Shown piece after piece: positions 17,360-25,925 of a DNA stretch of 64,000 nucleotides (position 1 is its first letter; every line of letters begins with the position of its first letter). Position numbers and translations under genes: made by a program. The DNA lies in contig JBBRUT010000002.1 of NCBI GenBank assembly GCA_038247555.1, forward strand, positions 1 through 64,000, written 5' to 3'. Under the pieces are notes generated by a model, which searched no databases, had not been told where the DNA came from, and worked only from the letters and a program-made list of their open reading frames with translations. Source of the stretch: JAHBXL01 sp038247555. GTDB lineage: Bacteria > Planctomycetota > Phycisphaerae > Phycisphaerales > UBA1924.

Positions 17360-18376
17360 TCAGGGAGCGGGGACGCGCTCGAGCACACGGGCAACGAGGT
17401 CATCGGCGGTGAGTTCCCGGGCCTCGGCCTCGTAGCTGGGCACAACACGGTGGCGCAGCACATCGGGCGCAATGGACTTGACATCGTGCGGGGTAACGTA
17501 GGCACGGCCCTCCAGAACCGCGACCGCGCGGGATGCGAGAGCGATGGCGATGGTGGCGCGGGGGGATGCGCCATAGTCCACGAGTTGCTCGCCCCTTTCG
17601 CCGCGCGCGGCGGAGGCGGGCTCAGGGCGCGTCGCCCTGACGATGTCGACGATGTACTCGCGGACTTTTTCGTCGATGTGAATGCGGTCGACCATCGCGC
17701 GGGCCGCGATCAGCTCGCGCGGATGAAGAACGGGCTCCTTGCGCTGCGCGTCGAGAGCCTGGGGCTGGGTGAAGGCCATTCGGTCGAGGATTGCGCGTTC
17801 CTCTGCGCGACTGGGATAGGTCACGCGGAGTTTCAGCAGGAAGCGGTCGACCTGCGCCTCGGGAAGCGGATAGGTGCCTTCCTGCTCAACGGGGTTCTGG
17901 GTCGCGAGTACGAGGAAGGGCTGGGGGAGCGGGTACGTCTCATCGCCGATGGTGACCTGTCGCTCCTGCATGGCCTCCAGCAGCGCGCTCTGCACCTTTG
18001 CGGGCGCGCGGTTAACTTCGTCGGCGAGGACGAGGTTGGCAAAGACAGGCCCTTTGCGAGGCGTAAAGGTGCCATCTCGCGGGGAGTAGACAAGCGTGCC
18101 GACAAGGTCGGCAGGGAGCAGATCAGGGGTGAACTGGATGCGCTTGAAGGTGCAGTCGAGGCCGCGGGCGAGAGTGGAGACAGTGAGGGTCTTGGCAAGG
18201 CCCGGCACACCCTCGAGGAGAACATGTCCGCCGGAGAGGAGCCCGATGAGCAGGCCGCGAACCATGTCCGCCTGGCCAACGATGACCTCACCGACTCTGC
18301 GCTCGAGTGCACGCAGAGGCTCGCTGAGTCGCTGGAGTTCATCCTGTGACGGTGGCGAAGAACTGACGATCGACAT
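17360..18376 (-). CDS. moxR: MoxR family AAA+ ATPase
   Basis: MoxR ATPases act as chaperones for VWA-domain complexes. The 338-residue protein has Walker A GVPGLAKT near residue 60, Walker B NLVLADEVNRAP near 115, the MoxR-typical LATQNPVEQEGTYPLPEAQ with sensor residues, and DRFLLKLRV. It ends with the lid domain (PRATIAIALASRAVAVLEGR). The ATG at 18376 (MSIVSS) is preferred to one four codons upstream. It is the first gene of a seven-gene minus-strand operon running to about 8996. The 150-bp upstream region up to 18538 shows no gene. Confidence 0.94.
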   Translation of the reverse strand: MSIVSSSPPSQDELQRLSEPLRALERRVGEVIVGQADMVRGLLIGLLSGGHVLLEGVPGLAKTLTVSTLARGLDCTFKRIQFTPDLLPADLVGTLVYSPRDGTFTPRKGPVFANLVLADEVNRAPAKVQSALLEAMQERQVTIGDETYPLPQPFLVLATQNPVEQEGTYPLPEAQVDRFLLKLRVTYPSRAEERAILDRMAFTQPQALDAQRKEPVLHPRELIAARAMVDRIHIDEKVREYIVDIVRATRPEPASAARGERGEQLVDYGASPRATIAIALASRAVAVLEGRAYVTPHDVKSIAPDVLRHRVVPSYEAEARELTADDLVARVLERVPAP

Positions 18377-18538
18377 CGGGTCTCCCAAAGAAAGGGGGTG
18401 TCACAACACCTCCCTCGCAGGCAGCGGAGCCAACGAGGCTGGAATCCCCCACCCGCCGAGGATCCGGCGGATTGTTTACCGGCAAAGGGGCCACGCGCCC
18501 CTGCCGGAACATTGCGACGCGCGATTCGCGGATTTCCG

Positions 18539-20473
18539 TCAGGGCTTGCGGGCCGGAAGTGAGATGTAGGTGCCGCGGAAGCCGTCGGGCGTCGACCGGA
18601 ACGAGACCGCGCTGGAATCGAAGTACTTCTTGAACAGATCAGCCGAGGGCATGTCCTTGAGCCATTCCGGGGCATCGGTTTCGACGCCCTCCATGATCTC
18701 GTCGACTTCCGCGGGATCGAGTCCCATCGACACCCACTCCTGCCGCATGATCGCGTCGCTGTTGTTGGCCGCCCAGATCCCGTGCTCGATCCTTTGGATG
18801 TCATCGGTCCAGCTCTGCATGAGGCCGGGCCCGGCGGCATTGGCGGCCGACACCGCGCGACGGAAGCGCTCGCTGGCGGCGAGTGGCTGGCCGGCTACGC
18901 CGGGATTGGCAGCGCGGCGCATCGCGTTCTCGACTCCGGAAGGTTCGCCGATGAACAGCCAGCCGAAGCCAAGCCCGATGGCGAATGTTGCTCCAGCGTC
19001 GTCGTAGATCTGAGCACCCTGAAAGTCTCGTGAATCCAGTCCGGCCTGCGCTGCGATGCCGGAAACGGCATTGGCGACGGCAAGCTCATCGCGGATCTTG
19101 ATCGCGGTGGTCGTGGCCTGGCTGGTCGCAGAGAGGGGCCGTGTGATGCTGTCGACCACGTACATCTCCGGACCCATCACCGCGAGCGCTGGGCCGAAGG
19201 AGGCCTTGGCGAACTGCACTCCGCCGGCAGCGAAGTCGGCGAGCTCGGGCGGGAGAATCTTGACGATCTCTTCGAGCAGCGGGATGATGCGCTCGAACCG
19301 GACATTGAAACGGCCCACGCCGGCGACATCGGCGCCGATCCACATGGGCGGATCGAGCGGGGCACCCTCCCCTTCGATCAGGCCGAACAGACCCTTCTTT
19401 TCGGCGAGCAGCACGCCGAAGGTCTGCTCCATCGCCTCGACACCCTGCACCTGGGCATCAAGCCGTGCACCAAGCGTGATGGCCTTCACGGGCGCGAGGC
19501 CGAGGGTGGCGAAGATTTTCTCCATGCCCAGAGCGTCACCGTCGATGGGCAAGGGGAGGAGCCCGGAGAGACCGGAGCCGGCACCCCGAATCATCTCACG
19601 GACAGAGTCCGTGAGAAAGACTCCCGCGAAGAGATGCCCGCCGCGAGGGTGCTGGGCGAGGGCGGCGGCAAAGTCGGCGTTGTCAGCGAGGTGAGGACGG
19701 TTCGCGCCCGCCAGGCGGTCGAGGGCATGTTCGAGGCCGTTCTGCCGGGACGCAAGAACGATCGCCGTACCGGAGCGGGCGAGGAAGAGCGTGATCAAGC
19801 CGTCGTTGCCACCAAGGAAGGACGCGAAGTCCAAGCCGCCAAGGTCGTCCATGCCGCCAAAGTCGTCGAACCCATCTGGGTCGTTCACGTCGTCATCGGG
19901 GTCGGCAATGGGAGCATCCGCATCGACCTTCAACTCGATCTTGTGGGCATCGATACCGGCGACATTTACCGGAAGCATGGAGAGGCGGTCCTTCTTCTCC
20001 TGCTCTTCCAGAAACTCGATGATCGCGGCTTCGGCTTTCTCGGCGCCGGGCCCGAAGTCCGCCATGAGCAGCATGTGCGAGATCATGCCGGGTCCTTCAC
20101 CTTCGGCCGCGGCGCGGGCTTGGGGATCCAGCGCAAGGCTCCACGCACCGCCAATCGCTCCGGCAGGCTCGCCGATGGCTTCGAGGTGTTCGCGGAGGTC
20201 GCCAAGGAGTTCGATCTCCTCCGCGTCCGCGCTGTCATGCATGTCCTTCCAGATCTTCTCGACCCAGTCCTGCATCGACTTGTCCTGCCAGAGGCCCCCA
20301 ACGGGGGACCGCATGAACGCGGTCTTCGCGGCGGTCCAGTTCGGCACGGAGACGAAGAGGAATGTGTCCGTCGGCGCGATGTCCTGGATCAGCGGATTGT
20401 CGGCAGCGGCGAAAGAGGTGAACCCGCAGAGTGCGGCTGCGAAGCCCCAACGAGTGTGAGTTGCGAAGGCCAT
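18539..20473 (-). CDS. Exported protein, DUF3352-like, unknown function
   Basis: From the ATG at 20473 the protein has 644 residues, begins with a signal peptide (cleavage near FAAADN) and continues TDTFLFVSVPNWTAAKTAF, the opening typical of planctomycete DUF3352-type proteins. An acidic Asp/Gly stretch lies near residues 190-220. Hydrophobic beta-alpha repeats fill the rest (TLGLAPVKAITLGARLDAQ; GVENAMRRAA). There are no catalytic motifs. AGGAG lies six bases before the chosen ATG; 77 further upstream codons are open but look non-coding. It lies 55 bp downstream of the protease gene and may be co-transcribed. Function is unknown. Confidence 0.75.
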   Translation of the reverse strand: MAFATHTRWGFAAALCGFTSFAAADNPLIQDIAPTDTFLFVSVPNWTAAKTAFMRSPVGGLWQDKSMQDWVEKIWKDMHDSADAEEIELLGDLREHLEAIGEPAGAIGGAWSLALDPQARAAAEGEGPGMISHMLLMADFGPGAEKAEAAIIEFLEEQEKKDRLSMLPVNVAGIDAHKIELKVDADAPIADPDDDVNDPDGFDDFGGMDDLGGLDFASFLGGNDGLITLFLARSGTAIVLASRQNGLEHALDRLAGANRPHLADNADFAAALAQHPRGGHLFAGVFLTDSVREMIRGAGSGLSGLLPLPIDGDALGMEKIFATLGLAPVKAITLGARLDAQVQGVEAMEQTFGVLLAEKKGLFGLIEGEGAPLDPPMWIGADVAGVGRFNVRFERIIPLLEEIVKILPPELADFAAGGVQFAKASFGPALAVMGPEMYVVDSITRPLSATSQATTTAIKIRDELAVANAVSGIAAQAGLDSRDFQGAQIYDDAGATFAIGLGFGWLFIGEPSGVENAMRRAANPGVAGQPLAASERFRRAVSAANAAGPGLMQSWTDDIQRIEHGIWAANNSDAIMRQEWVSMGLDPAEVDEIMEGVETDAPEWLKDMPSADLFKKYFDSSAVSFRSTPDGFRGTYISLPARKP

Positions 20474-20528
20474 GGATCGCTCCTGTGAACGGGAGAGTGC
20501 GTGTGAGGGTCTGCGGATTGCGGGCTGA

Positions 20529-21617
20529 TCAGGGTGCGCTGGCATCGTCGAGCGCGGCGGGCGGCATAAAAACGGATCGCGTAGGCGGCTCGTTGTACTG
20601 ATAGCCCGCGTTGGGATTCTGCGCATCGAACGCGAACGCATCGCGGTTACGAACGAAGTCTTTGACGTATCGGGCAGGGATGGCGAAGTTGAGCCCTTCT
20701 CCAAGGGGGATGCCCATGTTGGTCACGCCGATAACCTCGCCGCGGAGATTGAAGAGTGGCCCACCGGAGTTGCCGGGGTTGATCTGCGTGTCGGTCTGAA
20801 TGTAGCTGAGGCCCTCGAAGGATCGCTGGGTGGTGGAGACGACGCCCCGGCTGAGCGTGCGTTCGAGGCCGAGGGGGGAGCCGATCGCGAAGACGTCCTG
20901 ACCCGCGGCGAGGTCTTCGGCTCCCTGCACCATGACGTAGGGGAACTCGACGGCGGGCTCATCCTTGGAGGGCTTGATCTGAATGAGGGCAAGGTCGATG
21001 TGGTTGTTGACGGCGATGAGTTCGACGTTCTCGTAGATGCGAAGACGGAAGTCGCGCTCCCCCTGCTCGTAAACCGTGACCTTGATACGGCGTTCGCCCT
21101 GAACAACGTGGGCGTTGGTGATCGCGTAGCCGGCCGGGTCGATGATGAACCCTGATCCCAGGCCTCCGGGCGTCTGCACTTTGATGACTGCGCCACCAAA
21201 GCGGCGTGAGAGCTCCTTGGGCGTGCGCTCAGGAAGCCGTTCGGCGGTGCGAAAGAGGTCCTTGATGCTGCGAGTTTCGACACCGCTCTCATCGACCTGT
21301 GCCCTTTCCACCGACTCGACATCACCCCGGGGGATCTGGAGGACATCGAAGCCCATGTCGAGCCAGAGAAACTCGGCGGTCTCTTTGAGGATGGGGGCGG
21401 AGACGGCACGGCCGTCGCTCAGCGTGATTCGGTCGACCGGACCCTGACTGGCAGGCTTGGGCGCGGGTCGTTGAGCCTCAGGCTTTGTCGGCGCGGCGGG
21501 CATGGCCTGGGGATCCGCCTCCGCGGGCTCGGGTTGCCCCGTAGCCGCCGCCGAGATAACGGTGACCAACAGACAAACCGCATCAAAGAGGGGGTTCAGA
21601 ATCATTGCTTGCCGCAT
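20529..21617 (-). CDS. Exported trypsin-like (HtrA-type) serine protease without PDZ
   Basis: The 362-residue protein has an N-terminal hydrophobic signal, a Pro/Ala-rich linker (about 28-60), a module with ITLSDGRAVSAPIL near 65, and then a trypsin-fold domain with the complete triad: His in AITNAHVV near residue 168, Asp in IDLALIQ near 212, Ser in NPGNSGGPLFN near 287. This is the HtrA/DegP arrangement, but no PDZ domain follows; the protein ends about 55 residues after the barrel. GGAG lies nine bases before the ATG. It probably acts in the periplasm on misfolded or specific substrates. Confidence 0.9.
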   Translation of the reverse strand: MRQAMILNPLFDAVCLLVTVISAAATGQPEPAEADPQAMPAAPTKPEAQRPAPKPASQGPVDRITLSDGRAVSAPILKETAEFLWLDMGFDVLQIPRGDVESVERAQVDESGVETRSIKDLFRTAERLPERTPKELSRRFGGAVIKVQTPGGLGSGFIIDPAGYAITNAHVVQGERRIKVTVYEQGERDFRLRIYENVELIAVNNHIDLALIQIKPSKDEPAVEFPYVMVQGAEDLAAGQDVFAIGSPLGLERTLSRGVVSTTQRSFEGLSYIQTDTQINPGNSGGPLFNLRGEVIGVTNMGIPLGEGLNFAIPARYVKDFVRNRDAFAFDAQNPNAGYQYNEPPTRSVFMPPAALDDASAP

Positions 21618-21690
21618 GCGCTTCGCTCCTCACCGACACATTGGACAGAGGCAGGAGTGTATGGGCGGAGCAACGAACACGCCGCAGCGC

Positions 21691-21720
21691 AAAAACACAA
21701 GAACCCTCCGTGAGGAGGGT
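21691..21720 (-). terminator. Intrinsic terminator after tRNA-Leu
   Basis: On the minus strand, ACCCTCC (21720-21714) pairs with GGAGGGT (21709-21703) around a 4-nt loop, followed by TTCTTGTGTTTTT. It lies 32 bp past the 3' end of the tRNA gene and before the protease gene on the same strand, so it should end the tRNA transcript. Confidence 0.85.
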
Positions 21721-21752
21721 CCTTGGCGCTTGCTTTCGCAACAGTTCTCGAA

Positions 21753-21836
21753 TGCGGTCGAGAGGAGTCGAACCTCCACGGGTGTGACCCCACCAGAACC
21801 TGAATCTGGCGCGTCTGCCAATTCCGCCACGACCGC
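21753..21836 (-). tRNA. tRNA-Leu(CAG): tRNA-Leu (anticodon CAG)
   Basis: The minus strand folds as a class II tRNA: acceptor arms GCGGTCG and CGACCGC with discriminator A, a D-loop region GGAATTGGCAGACGC, anticodon stem CCAGA/TCTGG with loop TTCAGGT giving anticodon CAG, a long variable arm with GGGT/ACCC, and T-arm GGAGGTTCGACTCCT. CCA is not encoded. The gene is 84 nt. It decodes the Leu codon CTG, frequent in this G+C-rich genome. It has a candidate promoter and a terminator of its own. Confidence 0.97.
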
Positions 21837-21853
21837 GTTTCACAAGCACCTGA

Positions 21854-21882
21854 ACAATAGCCGCGGCCACCCCGACCGGCAA
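21854..21882 (-). promoter_or_regulatory. Candidate sigma-70 promoter of tRNA-Leu
   Basis: On the minus strand TTGCCG (21882-21877) and TATTGT (21859-21854) are separated by 17 bases. The -10 box ends 17 bases before the tRNA 5' end. The -35 box resembles the one proposed for the toxin-antitoxin operon (TTGCCT), also with 17-base spacing. Confidence 0.5.
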
Positions 21883-21901
21883 TATGCCGTTGAGATGACG
21901 C

Positions 21902-24253
21902 TCATGGCTTGCGGGACTGGGGATAGATCTGAAGGCGATCGTGCACCATCAAAAGTAGGTCCTGGCGTCCATCGCCCGTGATATCGGCGACGACGGCGGC
22001 CCGGGGCTCGAACTGACGTGAGGAGCCGCGGGAAAAGAGACGGGTCTGGAAGACCTCGAACTCCATGGCCATGTGCAGCTTTCGAGAAGCGGAGAAGGTG
22101 AGAATCTGGCACATCTGCTCGCCGGCGTCGAGGACCACAACGTCAACGAAGCCGTCGCCGTTGACATCGCCGATCTCCAGTTCGTGCTCGACGCGGAGCT
22201 CGCTTTCGGAGCGATAGGCGGCAAACTCATCGAGGCGGGAGCGCTGGCCGGTCAGCCGAACGAGGGCCATGCCCTCTTCATTGGTGCAGAGAATGGCCGC
22301 CTCAGCCGCGCCGCCAAACGAACCGGCCCACACTCCGGAGAGGGGGAAGCCCCGAACGCGCAGCTTGGCGCTCACGGTCAGTGGTTCATCAGGCTTCTCG
22401 CGCGCCATCACGAGGACGCGGCCGTTGGCACGGTCAGTTGCGATGACCTTCGCGTCCGGTCCAACGCCCAACGTCGCGAGACCGGTGAGTCGAGCACCTG
22501 CATCTCGCACGGTCACCTGCTCGACAACCTTCCAACCGGACACGACATCGAATGTGCACGCTCGCACGTAGTTCTCGTCGGCAATGAGGAGCTCGGGAAG
22601 TCCGTTTCCGGTGACATCCAGCAGCGCGGTGTTGTCGGGTCCCGCGGCCTGCACCAGTCCGAACTGGGGCATATCGGCATCGGTGAGAACGGTGAAGCCG
22701 GTGCCGGAAGTGTCGCCCGTGCCGCGGACCATGACCATCGGTTCACCCGGCGTGAAGAGCAGGAGGTCGGTCACGCCGTCTTGATCGGGGTCTGCGGCAA
22801 GCATGCTCTGCGGCGGGCGATTCACGTTCTTGAGCTCGATCACCGTCACCTCGCCACTGGGACGATGGAGCTCCAGCGCGTGATCGCGACGAACCTTCAC
22901 CACGACCGCGAGGATTGGGGACTTATCGATGCGCAGCGCAGCCATCGCCACGGGCACAGAGCCGGCAGTCTTGAGGGTCAGTGGCTTGGGGAAATCGAGA
23001 CGATTTTTGACGGGGTCGAAAGTAGCGACGCCCACAGCCTTCTCTTCTTCAGAGAGAACGAAGACTTCCAGCGGACCGTCTCCATCCCACTGGCCCATGG
23101 CAACAGTCTTTGGCTTCTTGAATGCGCTGAACGACTCGCCGCGGCCGAGGCCGACGCCGCGTGTTTGCCGGTGGACAACGATCGAGTTGGTCTTGGCGTC
23201 GGTTGCGACGAGGTCGGGCAGGCCGTCGCCATCGAGGTCATCGATCGCGAGGGAGCGGTCCTTGCTTGCGCCATCGGCAAACCCGGTGACTTCCGCCTGC
23301 GCTTCGGTTTCGGCTCCGCCTTCGTGCTGCGAAAGAATGGCGGAGCCGGGCCGGCTGACGAAGTCGAAGAACACGATACGACGGGAAGCCTTTTCGATGG
23401 CGCCGATCGACGCCGCTGCGCGTCCGGGGAAGCGGACAGTCTCAACGTCTCGAAGCTGAGGCATCTCGAACCGGGTCTCGGCGCCGAGCAATCCGAGCTT
23501 CTCGGCGCCGCGTGTATCCTGCCGTTGCAGCCAGAGGCGGAGGGGCGCGGCATCATCGGGGGACACTCCGAGCAGATCGAGCATGCCGTCGCCGTCGAAA
23601 TCCTCCGGAAAGACCGCCGCGAGCGCGCCTGCGGATGCGAGCACAAGCGGATCACCGATCACGCCGGACTTGCTGAGCGGGAAGAGCTGAGCCTTGCCAT
23701 CCACCATCGCGATGACTTCGGGCTGACCGTCGCCGACGAGATCCGCCAGATGAAATCCTGTTTGCCGGGCAGCAAGGTCGGGCGTGCGGCGACGGGTGAT
23801 GATCTCGAATCGCCCCTTGGCGGATTGTCGCAAGATGACCAGTTCGGAAGGATTGCTGCCAGCGTAGACGAGATCGATCATCCCATCACCATCAACATCG
23901 TGCGCGCGGAGCGCGGTGACTCGATGCGGAACGCTGACCTCCAGGCGGTCGTACCAGACATTGGGCGGGAGTTCGTTGGCTCGCGACTGCCGCTCGGCCT
24001 GCTCGACAGTTCGCGGCTCGGAGCGCAGCAAGTGCACCTCGATGCGACTCTTGCGGTTGTTGACGACGATCAGGTCGGGGCGGGAATCTCCGTTTGCGTC
24101 AGCGACGATCGTGGGTCCGCAATCGTCGTCGACGACGACCGTCTGCATCGGCTCAAAGCCGAAGTAGCGGGCGAGGTCATCGGTGGGCTGGGCGTGAGCC
24201 GCGGCGGTGCAAACTGCAAGAATCGCCGCGGGCACAAGGATCGGGGTTTGCAT
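21902..24253 (-). CDS. Exported FG-GAP/VCBS repeat protein
   Basis: The 783-residue protein has a signal peptide (cleavage near AAAHAQ) and then multiple FG-GAP/VCBS-type blades, each with a Ca-binding Asp loop: DANGDSRPDLIVV near residue 53, DVDGDGMIDLVYAG, DFDGDGMLDLLGV, DLDGDGLPDLVATD, DPDQDGVTDLLLF, DVTGNGLPELLIAD, DVNGDGFVDVVVLD and DITGDGRQDLLLM near the end. Such repeats form a beta-propeller outside the cytoplasm. No enzymatic domain or C-terminal sorting motif is seen. GGAG lies six bases before the ATG. The tRNA-Leu gene lies 65 bp downstream on the same strand. Confidence 0.88.
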   Translation of the reverse strand: MQTPILVPAAILAVCTAAAHAQPTDDLARYFGFEPMQTVVVDDDCGPTIVADANGDSRPDLIVVNNRKSRIEVHLLRSEPRTVEQAERQSRANELPPNVWYDRLEVSVPHRVTALRAHDVDGDGMIDLVYAGSNPSELVILRQSAKGRFEIITRRRTPDLAARQTGFHLADLVGDGQPEVIAMVDGKAQLFPLSKSGVIGDPLVLASAGALAAVFPEDFDGDGMLDLLGVSPDDAAPLRLWLQRQDTRGAEKLGLLGAETRFEMPQLRDVETVRFPGRAAASIGAIEKASRRIVFFDFVSRPGSAILSQHEGGAETEAQAEVTGFADGASKDRSLAIDDLDGDGLPDLVATDAKTNSIVVHRQTRGVGLGRGESFSAFKKPKTVAMGQWDGDGPLEVFVLSEEEKAVGVATFDPVKNRLDFPKPLTLKTAGSVPVAMAALRIDKSPILAVVVKVRRDHALELHRPSGEVTVIELKNVNRPPQSMLAADPDQDGVTDLLLFTPGEPMVMVRGTGDTSGTGFTVLTDADMPQFGLVQAAGPDNTALLDVTGNGLPELLIADENYVRACTFDVVSGWKVVEQVTVRDAGARLTGLATLGVGPDAKVIATDRANGRVLVMAREKPDEPLTVSAKLRVRGFPLSGVWAGSFGGAAEAAILCTNEEGMALVRLTGQRSRLDEFAAYRSESELRVEHELEIGDVNGDGFVDVVVLDAGEQMCQILTFSASRKLHMAMEFEVFQTRLFSRGSSRQFEPRAAVVADITGDGRQDLLLMVHDRLQIYPQSRKP

Positions 24254-24337
24254 GCAAGTCTCCGCGTGGCCGCGCCCCGGGCGGGGTGACGGCGACGCGA
24301 TAGCGTACCGCGGCCGCGGGCTCGAAGTTCACCGACT

Positions 24338-25705
24338 TCAACAGCCGGCGAACCATGAAGCGAGAAAAGCGAAGATGTCCGGCACGCTGCAGGTTCCATC
24401 GCCATCAGCATCGCCGGCATCGTTGCGGGCGAACCAGTCGGAGAGGAACGCGAAAATGTCGGTCATGGCGCGGTTGCCATCGCCATCGTGGTCGCCCAGG
24501 CAGGAAGGACCGCCGGGGACGGGGAGGGCCGCGTTCAGCACGCCCGGCTCGCCGGGCAAGAACAACTCGAGCGATGGGGCTCCAGGAACGGGCGCAGCGT
24601 TGCAGCTCAGGCGGAAGTTGTAGAGCGTTCCCCATCGCAGGGCGTTGGCCGCGGGATTGATGTCGTAGGGCTCCGTCTCCCATTTGATCTGCGCAACGCT
24701 GCCGCCGAATGTCCAGTCGGCCCCCACGATGCTCTGGCCTTCGGGGCCATCGCCGCTGTGATACTCAACATCGTGAAAACCAGCGGAGGCAATGTTGAGC
24801 CCGGACGGCCGGGGAAGCACAAACGCGGCCGCGGCGCGGCTGGAGTTGAGGTTGTACACCGCATACTCGTAATGCCAGAGATTGCCGCCGACCCTGACGA
24901 CGCGGGCCGCGAGGATGAAGCGGCCGTCGGCCGGCACATCGATGGCGGCCTCGGACACGCCGGGCACAAGCGATTTCCAAGCCTGGATCGCGGCCTCGCC
25001 GGGGCGAACGGCGCCGGCAAGAAAGAAGGATGTGTTGTCGCCGGACTGGGTCGCATCGAGCGGCCGCCAGGTGGCGTTGTTCTCGCGGTTCTCGGTGGGC
25101 TCATCAATGTGCAGCACCACCACCTCCGCGAAGTAGGATGCGCCGGCGTAGGCCACGGCGTCGACATCAACACTTCGGAACCGGACGATGCCAGGGAGTT
25201 GGCCCGCAGGGGTTGCGTGTGGATGGGCCAACTGGCCGGTGGCGGCATCGACCCCCCACCGCGGACCGAGATTGGCGGGCCCGGCCATCGCCCCTGCGCT
25301 GTGCGGATCGGAGCAGCCAGGACCGATGAGTGCGCCACTTCCGCCCCGGCAGGCGCAGAAGCCGCCCATGTTGAGCGGGATTCCTGCGTGGAAGCACCAG
25401 CCCATGCCGATCTGCTCAAACCGGCTGACCCCGCCGACAAATGTGTGGCGATAAAGATTGGGCGCCTGCACCGGGTGTTGCGGCGTCTGCAGATTGGCGA
25501 CCATGGACACGTCACCGACGTTAGTTTGCCGTGTGGCGAAGGCCACGCCGTCGGCAGACTGTGTGGGTGAGAAGTTCAGCACGCCTTCTATGTGCGAGAC
25601 GACAATATCAGGGCCGGTGGCCTCGCAGAGACTCTGTGCGGCGGCCGCGGCCGCGAGACCACAGATCGCAAGAGCGGCGATGGCTGAGGCATTTCTGGAG
25701 ATCAT
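24338..25705 (-). CDS. Exported protein with C-terminal GC-type dockerin
   Basis: The 455-residue protein has a signal peptide (cleavage near AAAAQS), a Cys-containing extracellular region (SLCEATGP, GFCACRGGSG, GPGCSDPH) without a recognised enzyme motif, and a C-terminal dockerin-like tandem. The first unit is DHDGDGNRAMTDIFAFLSDW and the second DADGDGTCSVPDIFAFLASW, and the chain stops at FAGC. The same tail closes two other proteins in this window. Dockerin loops bind Ca and normally dock to cohesins; the terminal Gly-Cys is specific to the 'GC-type dockerin' class, whose partner is unknown. GGAG lies seven bases before the ATG. It lies 85 bp upstream of the FG-GAP gene on the same strand. 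Confidence 0.82.
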   Translation of the reverse strand: MISRNASAIAALAICGLAAAAAAQSLCEATGPDIVVSHIEGVLNFSPTQSADGVAFATRQTNVGDVSMVANLQTPQHPVQAPNLYRHTFVGGVSRFEQIGMGWCFHAGIPLNMGGFCACRGGSGALIGPGCSDPHSAGAMAGPANLGPRWGVDAATGQLAHPHATPAGQLPGIVRFRSVDVDAVAYAGASYFAEVVVLHIDEPTENRENNATWRPLDATQSGDNTSFFLAGAVRPGEAAIQAWKSLVPGVSEAAIDVPADGRFILAARVVRVGGNLWHYEYAVYNLNSSRAAAAFVLPRPSGLNIASAGFHDVEYHSGDGPEGQSIVGADWTFGGSVAQIKWETEPYDINPAANALRWGTLYNFRLSCNAAPVPGAPSLELFLPGEPGVLNAALPVPGGPSCLGDHDGDGNRAMTDIFAFLSDWFARNDAGDADGDGTCSVPDIFAFLASWFAGC

Positions 25706-25925
25706 CTTCAGGCTCCGGCGCTCCGCGCAGGATCAAACTCCGTTCACCCCTCCGTCCGTTCGCCACGCATGGTGTGCCCTCCTGCACGTACCGAGTTTAC
25801 CCGAAGCGTGAACAAACGCCAATCAAGTGACCGTGGCGGTGCAGGACCCTAGGATCCTTCAACGCACCTCGGGTGGGGAGTCGCCGCCACGTCTGGCGCC
25901 AGCTCTGGACCCCGGAGAATTGAAC

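Noticed and set aside
22073..24289. A 738-codon open frame on the plus strand
   Set aside because: It is fully antisense to the FG-GAP protein gene, whose Asp-rich repeats and signal peptide are clear. Long antisense frames are expected in G+C-rich DNA, and the translated product has no recognisable motif.
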